64,000 nucleotides of DNA. It comes from Azolla caroliniana (taxonomy: Eukaryota > Polypodiophyta). Under the pieces are notes generated by a model. It was not told where the DNA came from and did no database searches. It saw only the letters and a program-made list of their open reading frames with translations. Shown here piece after piece: positions 1 to 9,140 of the stretch. Each line of letters starts with the position of its first letter. Position 1 is the first letter of the stretch. The translations under genes and the position numbers were made by a program. The stretch covers positions 7,502,001 through 7,566,000 of the forward strand of contig JBHGNT010000003.1 in assembly GCA_043228905.1 (NCBI GenBank). Direction: 5' to 3'.

Positions 1-683
1 CCCCATTTCTAAAATGGTTCCAATGGCAGTACCGGCTGGTGAGGCATTCTTGCTTGTTCCGTTGGTTGTCCCATCCGCTGACATAAATCACATTCTCTAG
101 CATACCGGACGGTGTCTTTTAATGTTGTCGGCCACCATAGGCCACTCTGCCATATTTTCCTTGCCGTAGCATCCCCAAAATAATGTCCTCCTGCACCGCC
201 GCAGTGTGCCTCACGTAGTATTTGGTCTTTTTCGTCACTGTGCACCGCGCGCCGCCATATGCCATCCGCGCCTTTATGGTACAGTGTGTCCTGCAGTAAG
301 CAAAAGTGTCGGCTTTGTACTGCTAATCGTTTTCGCTCGTCTCTGTTCATCTCCTCTGGAGGTAATCCGGTGCTCAGGAATTGATGCATGTTAGTGAGCC
401 ACTTGTCCTCCTCGGCGACCGTACCGTCTATTGTCATTTCTGTTGTGACCCTAAACAAGTCTGCATCTAGAAATTCGTCTGCGACTCCCTCACCGGTTTC
501 ACCGGAGTCTAACCGGCTCAAATAATCTGCAACCTCATGTTGTATGCCTGGCCGGTGAAATATCTCGAACTCAAATTCTTGTAATAATAACGTCCACCAG
601 GCCAGCTTACCCGTGAGTGATGCTTTTGAGACCAAGTAAAGTAGCGCCGAATGGTCTACATGAAAGGAAAATTTCCTCCCCAA
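1..683 (-). pseudogene. Ty3 pol remnant: RNase H end plus integrase zinc-binding domain
   Basis: The frame begins with the end of RNase H (HVDHSALLYLV) and passes through the usual RNase H/linker signature (FEIFHRPGIQHEVADYLSRL). It then reaches an integrase HHCC domain (EAHCGGAGGHY, later ECDLCQRMG). It is in the same frame as the upstream RT block and separated from it only by a stop at 693-695. It ends at the window edge before the integrase catalytic core. It is not functional as seen. Confidence 0.8.
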
Positions 684-692
684 TAGATAGTG

Positions 693-1577
693 TCAGAACT
701 TGGTGACGATGTAGATCATGCCCAAGGCTTCTCTTTCCGTCGTTGAGTAATTACGTTCCGCCTGGGACAGCTTCCGGCTGGCATAATACACGGGCCGGTA
801 CCACTTCGGTTCAGTAAGATGCATTAATGCGCTCCCAATTGCTATGTCAGACACGTCTACGAATACGTGGAATTCTTTAGACCAATCCGGAGTTTGCACC
901 ACCGGTGCTTGTGATAGTAGTACTTTTAATGCCCGGTAAGCCTTCTCTTCTATGTCCATCCATTGAAATGGTGTCCGGTGCACCGCAACATGCAATGGTG
1001 TGGTTAGGTCTGCCAGATACCAGAGCATCCGGCTATGCCACCGGATTTGTCCTAGGAACCGACTCAATGCTTTCGCAGTGGTGTGTGCCGGTGCCTCCAA
1101 AATTGCTTTGACCTTGTCCGGGTCTACTGCAATACCGTCCTTGCTAACGATGTGGCCTAGTAATGCGCCGCTTGACACACCGAACACGCATTTCACCGGG
1201 TTAAGGCTTAACCGGTAAACCCTACATTTCTCAAGACATAGTCGGAGGTATTGGAGGTGTTCCCCTTCCTGGCTGTACATGGCAAAATCGTCTAAGAACA
1301 CCTGCATGAATGCTGGAATAAATTCTCCGAAAATCTCCATGATTATCCGCTGGAAGGTTGGTGACGCCGTTTTAAGTTCGAACATCATGACTACAGCGAC
1401 AAATACTCCCCATTCGGTAACAAAAGCAGTTTTCTCCCGGTTGTCGGGGTGCATCCGGATATGATTGTAGTCGTTGAACCCGTCCAGGAAACTATAAACT
1501 TCGTGAGCGGCTACTGCATCCAAGACTCCATCCGTAAAAGGGAGTGGGAAGGCGTCGATTACCATTACCGCATTCAA
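693..1577 (-). pseudogene. Ty3 pol remnant: reverse transcriptase and RNase H
   Basis: This is a roughly 295-codon open stretch on the minus strand. Family motifs are DAFPLPF near the start, FQRIIMEIFGEF, the RT catalytic box FLDDFAMYS, LNPVKCVFGV, GHIVSKDGI, and an RNase H start at PDWSKEFHVFVDVSD followed by YYASRKLSQAERNYSTTEREAL. The canonical catalytic F/YxDD is retained. Upstream, a stop at the edge of the preceding block and a frameshift separate it from the pol N-terminus at 1660-2127. Downstream a single stop separates it from 1-683. The RNA-dependent DNA polymerase identity is firm; activity is unlikely because of the breaks. Confidence 0.85.
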
Positions 1578-1659
1578 CTTCCGGTAGTCGACACATACCC
1601 TGATTTTTCTATTCTTTTTCAGTATAACGACTATTGAACTCAGCCGCCTTCTTGACCGG

Positions 1660-2127
1660 TCAGATGAACCCTACCCGTAACAATTTGTTGATTTCATCCT
1701 TTACTTTTGTTGCATAGTTAGGGTTCATCCGGTAGCGTCGTTGCACCACCGGCTTGGCATCCTTAGTCAGATGTATCTGGTGTTGATAAAATTGAGGATC
1801 TAGCCCCCGCATGTCCTCGTAAGACCACGCGAACACGTCCCAGAACTCCTTTAATAAGGTGATCATTGTCGTCTTCCTTTCGGGAATCATTTCTTTGGCG
1901 ATGTGAACCAGTAACCCAACCATGGTGCTTGATGTATCTGGTGCTTGATGTGCGCTGTTTTTAGCCATGGGCGACCCAGCAACAATGGGTATGCCCCTTG
2001 TGCATTGAGCTGGAGGACTACTACCGAAATGCGGAATGCGTGACCTCCGATAGTCACTTCCAAATCTCATATCAATCCGGTAGGTCTTACTGAACTTGTG
2101 TCCGCCATCCGGAGCCAAAACGGGCAC
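1660..2127 (-). pseudogene. Ty3 pol remnant: protease end and RT N-terminus
   Basis: The last third reads like the conserved start of Ty3 pol (FWDVFAWSYEDMRGLDP, then YRMNPNYATKVKDEINKLL). A neighbouring frame between about 1990 and 2260 carries a protease-like signature: the box reads EGGSDVN, and a PLLLGRPWL motif follows. This shows that protease continues into RT across at least one frameshift. The usual DGGS active site reads EGGS here, so the protease looks dead. Confidence 0.75.
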
Positions 2128-3086
2128 GGCTCCCAGTCCTGGATTCCCAAGGTATTACAAGTTCAGAGGCTAATCACATTCACATCGGATCCTCCTTCTA
2201 TAATCGTTCCGGGTAGCTCTCGTCCCTTTCAGACAATGGTTGTGATAGCCGGACTACTCGTGTCCACTACCTTCGGTCCTTCCTCCGGATTAGAAAAGAA
2301 TGTCGGAGCCGATGGCGTGTCGACCGCAGTCATTCCCGTCTTCAGTCCTTCCATAAACCGAGGTACAAACTGCAATAGCCAACCTAATGGCAACATGATT
2401 TGGCATTCTTGCAACGCCTGCCATGTTGGGTTTTCCGCCTGGCTATTGCCAGTGGGCTCCTATGGATTCTCCTTTTGTTGTTCCAATTCTGCCACATTCC
2501 GCTCATTTGCCTTCTTTACCCATTCGGTGGCCTGTTTCCGGATGGCTTCTTGGGTTTCCCACTCCGTTGCTTTTCCTTTTGACCTCGTGGTCACTTGTTG
2601 TATGTCTACGACCTCTGCTACCACCGTGTTTACCGCTGGTCGCTTATCGTAGCTTTTCGCCGAACATTGGTTACTATAGTGTCCCTCTTGTCAGCAATAG
2701 TAGCAGTAAGCCTTCCGGGTGTTGTTGGATTCTGCTTTCGCTCCAGCACCCAGTTGAGGTCCTGTTGTAAATGCTTGGCCTTGGTCCGGTTGGGTGCTTG
2801 GTGTACCCTATTCCGGCTCCCGTTGGTGATCCCCTTTTTTATTGAAATGCTGTTTTTCGTTGAAATGCTTTTTGTTCCAGTAATCCTGTCGAGGCCGGTG
2901 GTCATACTTGCCATAGTCCTCCCTTCGTGGGTTGTAACCGGGGGAGTGATCCCGATTGTATCGCTCATTCCGTTCCCCATTATAGTCCTGATATCTATCA
3001 TATCTATCATATCAGTCGCAGTCATAAGCATCTCTTTGATCACTATACCAGACATCTTGTGTCGGCCAGTAACGCTCCTCTCGCCG
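2128..3086 (-). pseudogene. Ty3 gag-protease linker remnant, frame-broken
   Basis: This lies between the zinc knuckles and the protease box of the same minus-strand element. I see only short charged open stretches (for example 2630-3127, rich in R, K, M and T) in several frames, with no recognisable domain. Position in the element is the reason for the call. Confidence 0.5.
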
Positions 3087-3507
3087 CTAGCGCTCTTCTT
3101 TCTCCTCCTGGTTGCTCCGTGGTTCAATTTGCCGGACCGGTGGCGCTTGCCGATTCAACAAGTTATACTCGCACCGATCCATTGTGTGGTTTCTAGAATG
3201 GCAAAGCAGGCATTGAGAACGCATGGTGCACTCTAGCGCCAAGTGTCCGGCATTCAGGCAAGTCGTACATTGAATTGCTTGTCGAAATCGGAGGTCTTCA
3301 TCGGTTGGTAACGTTCGTTGGAGTGCCCCCATCATCAGCCACGAGCTAGAGTTTTCCATTTCCCTGACTCGGTCTATGACCTGGTCGACGGAGCTTGTGC
3401 GGAAATCAATGATTGTGCACACCGTTCGTAGGGGTTCCCGGAGTGCTGCTAGGAATATCGCCTTAGTCTCTTCCTCCAGTTGTACCTGATTGAATTGAGG
3501 TTGGCAA
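3087..3507 (-). pseudogene. Ty3 gag C-terminus with two CCHC zinc knuckles
   Basis: On the minus strand the frame contains ETKAIFLAALREPLRTVC and then two consecutive CX2CX4HX4C knuckles: CTTCLNAGHLALEC and CLLCHSRNHTMDRC. Zinc knuckles bind the element RNA during packaging. The open frame continues to 3830, but residues upstream of about 3507 are antisense to a copia RNase H and do not belong to gag. The N-terminal capsid part is absent. Confidence 0.75.
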
Positions 3508-3799
3508 AGAAATGCTTTGGATGAAAAGGTTTCTTTTAGAATTGGGTTTGAGCCAATTAACTTATGTGGTTTTTTGTGACAGTCAAAGTGCAATGGACCT
3601 AAGCAAGAACTCAATGTATCACTCACGGACAAAACACATCGATGTAAGGTATCATTGGTTACGATTGGCGATCGAGGAGCAAATGTTGCAACTAGATAAA
3701 GTTCATACTGATGACAACGTTGCTGACATGCTAACAAAGGTGGTTCGAAGGGAGAAGGTTGAGCTATGTGCCAAGCTTGCCAGAATGGAGATAAATTGA
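3508..3799 (+). pseudogene. Ty1/copia RNase H C-terminus (truncated)
   Basis: The frame starts abruptly with LWMKRFLLELG and continues with CDSQSAMDLSKN, YHSRTKHIDVRYHWLR and DMLTKVV, the invariant end of copia pol. Everything upstream is missing and replaced by the gypsy element. A polypurine tract and LTR follow, so this is the 3' stump of a copia element whose LTR is the interrupted one at 3841-8249. Confidence 0.85.
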
Positions 3800-3828
3800 T
3801 ACACAAGCAATTCTCTCCTTGTGTGACC

Positions 3829-3840
3829 AAAGGGGGAGAT
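3829..3840 (+). other. Polypurine tract of the outer copia element
   Basis: The purine run AAAGGGGGAGAT directly precedes the LTR start TGTTAATG. In LTR elements this primes plus-strand DNA synthesis. Confidence 0.75.
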
Positions 3841-4079
3841 TGTTAATGTATCCGGTCACTATTTTGTCTTTTTTTTTTAATAATATTTATTATTATTATT
3901 ATTAGATAGTAATATAAAACAAAACGAAAGTTTTGTTTCTTTAGTAATTATTACCCTTACTTTATTTCTTTAAAAGGGTAAATGTAAGTTACGTTTTTTT
4001 GTGAGTAAAGAAAGAAAAATAATAATAATATTAAAGAGGAAAACAAAACAAAACGACCATTTTTGTTTTGAGAGAGACA

Positions 4080-4134
4080 AAGAGAAGAGAGGGTGGAAAG
4101 GAGATATATATATATATGGGAAGAGGTGAGAACA
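4080..4134 (+). repeat. Left copy of a 55-bp direct repeat flanking the inner copia element
   Basis: It starts AAGAGAAGAGAGGGTGG and ends GGTGAGAACA immediately before the inner LTR. The same sequence occurs immediately after the other LTR at 7668-7726, with 4 bp more in its (TA)n part. It is much longer than a normal 5-bp copia target duplication. Confidence 0.9.
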
Positions 4135-4844
4135 TGTTGAGAGACAGGTCCCTCCGGATGGGAAGGGAGAAGAACAGTGCCGATGAACAAACTCCGCCGA
4201 GGCCGAAACCGTATGAGGTGTACCCGGCTGCGGAGAGCCGGATGGTGCAGACCCGGTATGAACCGGATGAGGAGTACCCGGCTACGGAGAGCCGGATGAT
4301 GCAGACCTGGTGAAGACCGGATGAGGAGTACCCGGCTACGGAGAGCCGGATGGCGCAGACCCGGTGAGGAATGCTCTCCGGATGAAGAGACATATTCGTA
4401 AATATGTTTCTGAAGAGCCCACCGTGGCTATATTTGTAAATAGCCGAAAATTCATATTAGTATAAATATGACTTAGGGCAAACTTTTAGTTGTTGTTGTC
4501 AATTTTGTTTGTGCAAGAAGTAGAGTGAGCACGTAACAGTGTACAGAGAGTGAGAGAGAGAAAGACAGAGGTCGTTGCCTCAGTTGTAACCGCCACCTGT
4601 GGCGAAGATCTGTGAGCACGAGGTCGTTGCCTCAGTGAACTCACTTTTGTATATTCTTACATAGTGACAGTTTGCAGCCTGTGGGCTGCCGTGGTTTTTT
4701 CCCCTAGTTTGGGGTTTTCCACATAAACCTCCTGTGTATCTTCCTCTTCTTTGTGTCGTGTTTTATTTCCCGGTTTTTTCTGTGTATCATTCTAAGCTCG
4801 GTTGTGGCCGAGCGTTGTGCATAAGGAGCGTTGAGTTCCCTACA
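4135..4844 (+). repeat. Inner copia 5' LTR (710 bp)
   Basis: It begins TGTTGAGAGACAGGTCCC and ends TTGAGTTCCCTACA. U3 holds a tandem repeat of a 54-bp unit centred on GGATGAGGAGTACCCGGC, one unit fewer than in the 3' LTR. The length difference of 54 bp is exactly one unit. Confidence 0.9.
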
Positions 4845-4846
4845 AG

Positions 4847-4858
4847 TGGTATCAGAGC
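4847..4858 (+). other. Primer binding site, initiator tRNA-Met type
   Basis: TGGTATCAGAGC lies 2 nt after the LTR end. It is complementary to the 3' end of plant initiator tRNA-Met, as in most plant copia elements. Confidence 0.9.
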
Positions 4859-4862
4859 GTCT

Positions 4863-5048
4863 TGCCTATCATGAAGATGCTTATGATCCTCCTTTTTATG
4901 AATACCAAGGGAATTCCATCTGACTTGAGCTTTTACTTCTACTTATCATCAATCTTAAAGGCTATGATTTTTACCTTGGTAAGTTGGTAGGCAATTAGTC
5001 TGTTGTTGGTTATGAAATCAATACTGCTGTTTTTGGCTGCATTGATGA
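4863..5048 (+). repeat. 186-bp non-copia insert identical to 12007-12192
   Basis: From TGCCTATCATGAAG to GCATTGATGA the sequence matches 12007-12192 without any difference that I can see, and also 33707-33892 in the second assembly copy. It sits where gag, protease and integrase should be, between the primer site and the pol remnant. It looks like filler DNA. Confidence 0.9.
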
Positions 5049-6893
5049 GGTACGGATCGACTCTACGATGAGCAGACCCAACTGGCAAGAGACCGGTTAG
5101 CACTCGAGGAACCAGCCGGTTACGGTGAGGATACCGAACCAGTAGAAGAAGAAGTAGAGGAAGCTGAAACCGGAACCGGCCAAGACCCCGAATCGGATTC
5201 GGATGAAGAGCAGATGGATGAGCCAGTCACCGAAGCCTAGAGACGGAGATATCCTCTCAGAGAGAGAAGGGCCCCCCGGAGATTTCCGGATGCAGAGCAT
5301 GTTCTGCCGACCGATGAGGGGGAGCCGTAAAGCTTCGAAGAAGTGAAGGAAGACACCCACAGCCGAAAATGGTTAAGTGCCATGCAGGATGAGATGGATT
5401 CCCTGCATGAGAACCATACGTACGAATTGGTGGAGTTGCCGAAAGGAAAGCGGGCACTCCGAAACAAGTGGGTGTACAAGTTGAAACCGGGAGATGCCGG
5501 CAACCCCCCGAGATACAAAGCTAGGATCGTGGTGAAGGGGTTCCAGCAGAAAAAGGGCGTGGACTTCGACGAGATATTTGCCCCTGTTGTAAAGATGACC
5601 TCCATCCGGACGGTGCTGAGTATAGCGGCAAGCATGGACCTTGAGGTAGAGCAGCTGGACGTGAAGACGGCATTCCTTCATGGCGACCTCGAAGAGGAGA
5701 TCTACATGCAGCAACCGGATGGATTCGTGGAGAAAGGGAAGGAGCACCTGGTATGCCAGTTGAAGAAGAGCTTGTACGGACTGAAGCAGGCTCCCCGACA
5801 ATGGTACCGGAAGTTCGACTCCTTCATGACCGATCAAGGGTACCACAAGACGCAGGCCAATCATTGCGTGTTTGTGAAGAAGTTCGAAGGAGGCGACTTC
5901 CTGATACTCCTTCTGTACGTGGATGACATGTTGATCGTCGGACGTGACCAAGTCAAAATACGGATGCTGAAGAAGGCTCTCAACCGGACCTTTTCAATGA
6001 AAGACTTGGGTCCGGCAAGGCAAATGTTGGGGATGCACATCATCCGGAACCGGTCAGCGAAGCAATTATGGCTGTCACAGGAGAAGTACGTGACAAAGGT
6101 GCTTCACCGGTTCAACATGTCAGATGCGAAACCGGTCGGATCGACACTTCCGGCAAACTGCAAGCTATCCAGTAAGCAAAGCCCAAAGACGAAAGCAGAG
6201 AAGGCGGATATGATGAAGATTCCATATGCCTCTGCCATCGGGAGCTTGATGTACGCAATGGTGTGTACCTAACCGAATATAGGATATGCAGTCGGAGTGG
6301 TGAGCCAGTTCATGAGTAATTCCGGCAAGGAGCACTGGAACGCGGTCAAATGGATACTCCGGTATTTGAAGGGCACTTCAAATATGTGTCTCCGATTCGG
6401 CTCAGGAAAACCTCAATTGGACGGTTTCACCGATTCGGACATGTCGGCTGATGTGGATACCAGCCGGTCTACATCCGGGTATGTAATGACATATGCAGGG
6501 GGAGCTGTTTCGTGGCAGTCGAGGCTGCAGAAGACGGTTGCATTGTCAACCACAAAGGCGGAGTACATGGCGGCTGTGGAAGCCGGCAAGGAAATATTAT
6601 GGATGAAGGACTTCATCGGAGAGCTCGGTATCCGGCAAGAGGAATACCGACTCTATTGCGACAGTCAAAGTGCCATCCACCTTGCTAAGAATGCGGCCTA
6701 CCATTCCCGGACGAAGCATATCCAGCGGAGGTATCACTGGATCCGGGAAAGAGTAGACGACCAGGAGTTCGCACTGACGAAGATCCACACGGCCGAGAAC
6801 GGGTCAGATATGCTGACCAAAGTGTTGACACCCGACAAGCTGGACGCATGCCGGAAACGGATCGGACTGGTAAGACACCCCATGCCGGAGTGA
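5049..6893 (+). pseudogene. Copia pol remnant: linker, reverse transcriptase, RNase H
   Basis: A single frame runs from an acidic linker (EEEVEEAETGTG region) through YPLRERRAPRRFPD to RT. RT motifs are LDVKTAFLHGDLEEEIYM, KSLYGLKQAPRQWY and the catalytic LLYVDDMLIVG near 5915-5945. RNase H follows (GFTDSD, TSRSTSGYV, YCDSQSAIHLAKN, SRTKHIQRRYHWI, DMLTKVL). In-frame stops interrupt it in the linker (TAG near 5238, TAA near 5328) and at 6270-6272 inside RT. The RNase H box that normally reads TEAEY is TKAEY, so a conserved acidic residue is lost. The polypurine tract follows directly. The enzyme family is certain; function is not expected. Confidence 0.9.
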
Positions 6894-6903
6894 AGGGGGA
6901 GTT
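6891..6903 (+). other. Polypurine tract of the inner copia element
   Basis: TGAAGGGGGAGTT, containing the pol stop codon, directly precedes the LTR start TGTTGGG. Confidence 0.8.
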
Positions 6904-7667
6904 TGTTGGGAGACAGGTCCCTCCGGATGGGAAGGGAGAAGAACAGTGCCAATGAACAAACTCCGCCGGGGCCGAAACCGTATGAGGTGTACCCGGCTGC
7001 GGAGAGCCGGATGGTGCAGACTCGGTATGAACCGGATGAGGAGTACCCGGCTACGGAGAGCCGGATGGTGCAGACCCGGTATGAACCGGATGAGGAGTAC
7101 CCGGCTACGGAGAGCCGGATGATGCAGACTCGGTGAAGACCGGATGAGGAGTACCCGGCTACAGAGAACCGGATGGCACAGACCCGATGAGGAATGCTCT
7201 CCAGATGAAGAGACATATTCGTAAATATGTTTCTGAAGAGCCCACCGTGGCTATATTTGTAAATAGCCGAAAAGTCATATTAGTATAAATATGACTTAGG
7301 GCAAACTTTTAGTTGTTGTTGTCAATTTTGTTTGTGCAAGAAGTAGAGTGAGCACGTAACAGTGTACAGAGAGTGAGAGAGAGAAAGACAGAGGTCGTTG
7401 CCTCAGTTGTAACCGCCACCTGTGGCGAAGATCTGTGAGCACGAGGTCGTTGCCTCAGTGAACTCACTTTTGTATATTCTTACATAGTGACAGTTTGCAG
7501 CCTGTGGGCTGCCGTGGTTTTTTCCCCTAGTTTGGGGTTTTCCACGTAAACCTCCTGTGTATCTTCCTCTTCTTTGTGTCGTGTTTTATTTCCCGGTTTT
7601 TTCTGTGTATCATTCTAAGCTCGGTTGTGGCCGAGCGTTGTGCATAAGGAGCGTTGAGTTCCCTACA
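6904..7667 (+). repeat. Inner copia 3' LTR (764 bp)
   Basis: It begins TGTTGGGAGACAGG and ends CCCTACA, which form near-perfect short inverted ends. It carries one more 54-bp tandem unit than the 5' LTR plus scattered substitutions, so the two LTRs have diverged since insertion. Confidence 0.9.
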
Positions 7668-7726
7668 AAGAGAAGAGAGGGTGGAAAGGAGATATATATA
7701 TATATATATGGGAAGAGGTGAGAACA
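7668..7726 (+). repeat. Right copy of the 55-59 bp direct repeat
   Basis: It begins AAGAGAAGAG directly after the LTR end and ends GGTGAGAACA. It is the same sequence as 4080-4134 apart from 4 extra bases of (TA)n. Confidence 0.9.
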
Positions 7727-7738
7727 AAGGAGCTGTGT

Positions 7739-7828
7739 GAAGCATTGTGAAGCATAATGAAGCATAGAGAAGCATAGTGAAGCTTGGTGAAGCTTGGAGA
7801 GGCTTGGTGAAGCTTGGTGAAGCTTGGT
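7739..7828 (+). repeat. 10-bp minisatellite, nine units
   Basis: Nine consecutive decamers of the form GAAGC(A/T)T(A/T/G)(G/A)T follow without gaps. The first four read GAAGCAT and the later ones GAAGCTTGGT. It lies inside the outer copia LTR. Confidence 0.85.
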
Positions 7829-8242
7829 GCTCAACTCATCTACTTCCAATCTCCTTTCCATCTCCGCTACTCAACGTGAGATCTACACGGCTACTACTTC
7901 GACTTGTGGACGTTCTTATCCAGGTTTTCTTCTCTCTTCTTTTCTTTTATATGCTTGAGAGATAATCTTATCCCTTTGGATTATTGTACCATCTTTGTCG
8001 GTAGTACTATGCTACATATCTCTACTTATTTTTAGTATATCTAGAAGTAGAATTTGTACTTGTGTTGTATCTCTTTGGTGATAGTGGATTGGTTTTGGAC
8101 TTATGTCCCATGGTTGTTTCCCTCATTGAGGGTTTTTCCACGTTAAATCTTGTGTAATATTTGTTGTGTCATTGTGTGTGTTTCTTTTTCATTATAATCA
8201 AGCATAAAACGTGACGCGTGTTACACTCTTACGTGTCTATAT

Positions 8243-8716
8243 CTCATCAATACCGATGTTGATTGGGCCGGTTACAAAATTGACAAACGATCCACATCCG
8301 GATTCGACTTATCACTCGACAACGGAGCCATTTTGTGGTGAAGTAAGAAGTAGTTGACAGTCGTATTGTCGAGCACAGAGGTCAAATACAGGGGTGTAGC
8401 TGTCCCCGCATGCGAAGCCGTTTGGCCCAAAAGAATCCTAAAGGATCTAGGCGTTCCCATCGAGGATCTAATTCTCTTGTATTGCGATAACATGAGCAGT
8501 ATCCACCTGGCCCGCAACCTAGTCTTCTTCCACACTCAGACCAAGCACATCGAGGCGCATTACTATTTCATCCTAGAACGTGTCTTGGCTGGAGATATCG
8601 ATCTGCGGTACATTAGTATGAATCTATAGATGGCCGACATATTCACGAAAGCCCTAGGAATTGACAAGTTGTGGCAGTTCACAAGGAACCTTAGTCTCTC
8701 GATTAGGTCCAACTAG
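8243..8716 (+). pseudogene. Third copia remnant: RNase H and pol end
   Basis: Translation gives DVDWAGYKIDKRSTSGF at the start, then LSSTEVKYRGVA, LLYCDNMSSIHLARN, TKHIEAHYYFILERVLAGD and MADIFTKALGIDKLWQF, ending at TAG 8714-8716. Stops interrupt it near 8340-8350 and 8628. This is the C-terminal RNase H of a copia lineage different from the inner element (YCDNMSSI and VLAGDID against YCDSQSAI and DDQEF). Nothing of integrase or RT is present. Confidence 0.8.
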
Positions 8717-8844
8717 CCATGCTTGAGGGGGAGTACGACAGAGTAGAATGATCAACCAGCCAGTCAAAGCCGATTCAGCATAATCGAAGTCTGTCGAAGA
8801 CCGAACCAACTTTTCGGCGTCGAGAAGTTGCATTTGAAGGGGCG

Positions 8845-9140
8845 TGTTGAGAATCAAACTCAACTTCCCTAGTGTGTGAACATCCCACCACCTACTATAG
8901 TAACTAGTGTGTCATAGAATCTTATAGCTCTATGACACATATTCAATGTAGTTAAGATTCCATCTCTCTTTAGTTAAGTTGTGGTTGTATAAAGAGAATA
9001 GTGGGAAGGTGACTATATAAGTGCTCTCTCACCTCCCTTGTAACAGTTGTTGGTTATTCTTGTATTCTGCTCCTTGTTAATACAGTTTTACTTGCATTTT
9101 CTATGTACACCGAGCTCTCTCTATTTCTCTCCTTCTCACA
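8845..9140 (+). mobile_element. Probable 3' LTR of the third copia remnant
   Basis: TGTTGAGAATC follows a purine run (TTTGAAGGGGCG), about 130 bp after the pol stop. A TATA-like ACTATATAAGTG is near 9010, and the stretch ends near TTCTCACA before a (CA)n run. The end point is a guess, as there is no 5' LTR to compare. Confidence 0.5.

Larger units (their letters stand above)
1..3507 (-). mobile_element. Decayed Ty3/gypsy retrotransposon (Athila/Tat-like), partial
   Basis: On the minus strand, from high to low coordinate, the segment reads gag C-terminus with two zinc knuckles, protease remnant, reverse transcriptase, RNase H and the integrase zinc domain. It is cut by the window edge at base 1, so the rest of integrase and one LTR lie outside. 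At about 3507 it abuts a copia fragment in the opposite orientation, so the gag N-terminus and other LTR are lost. Frames are broken by stops and frameshifts. The wording of the pol region, including FLDD as the RT catalytic box, suits the non-chromovirus Ty3 group of plants (inference). Confidence 0.85.
4135..7667 (+). mobile_element. Inner Ty1/copia element with large internal deletion
   Basis: Two LTRs (4135-4844 and 6904-7667), both starting TGTTG and ending CCCTACA, bound a 2.06-kb interior. The interior has a tRNA-Met primer site, then a 186-bp piece that is not copia, then only the end of pol (linker, RT, RNase H). Gag, protease and integrase are gone, and RT-RNase H has in-frame stops, so the copy is non-autonomous and dead. 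YVDD and the tail wording suit the Tork/TAR side of copia (inference). Confidence 0.9.
3841..8249 (+). mobile_element. Outer copia LTR, split by an inner copia element
   Basis: The LTR begins TGTTAATG right after a polypurine tract. Its U3 runs to 4134 and ends in a (TA)n stretch. The sequence is then interrupted by the inner copia element (4135-7667). It resumes at 7668 with a second copy of the same 55-59 bp and continues through a 10-bp minisatellite and an R-U5-like part (GGGTTTTTCCACGTTAAATC near 8129). The end near 8249 (CTCATCA) is a guess, because the 5' LTR needed for comparison is missing. Without the insertion the LTR would be about 0.8 kb. Confidence 0.6.

Noticed and set aside
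5373-5951. 192-codon minus-strand frame antisense to copia RT (also 27073-27651)
   Set aside because: Shadow of the RT coding strand.
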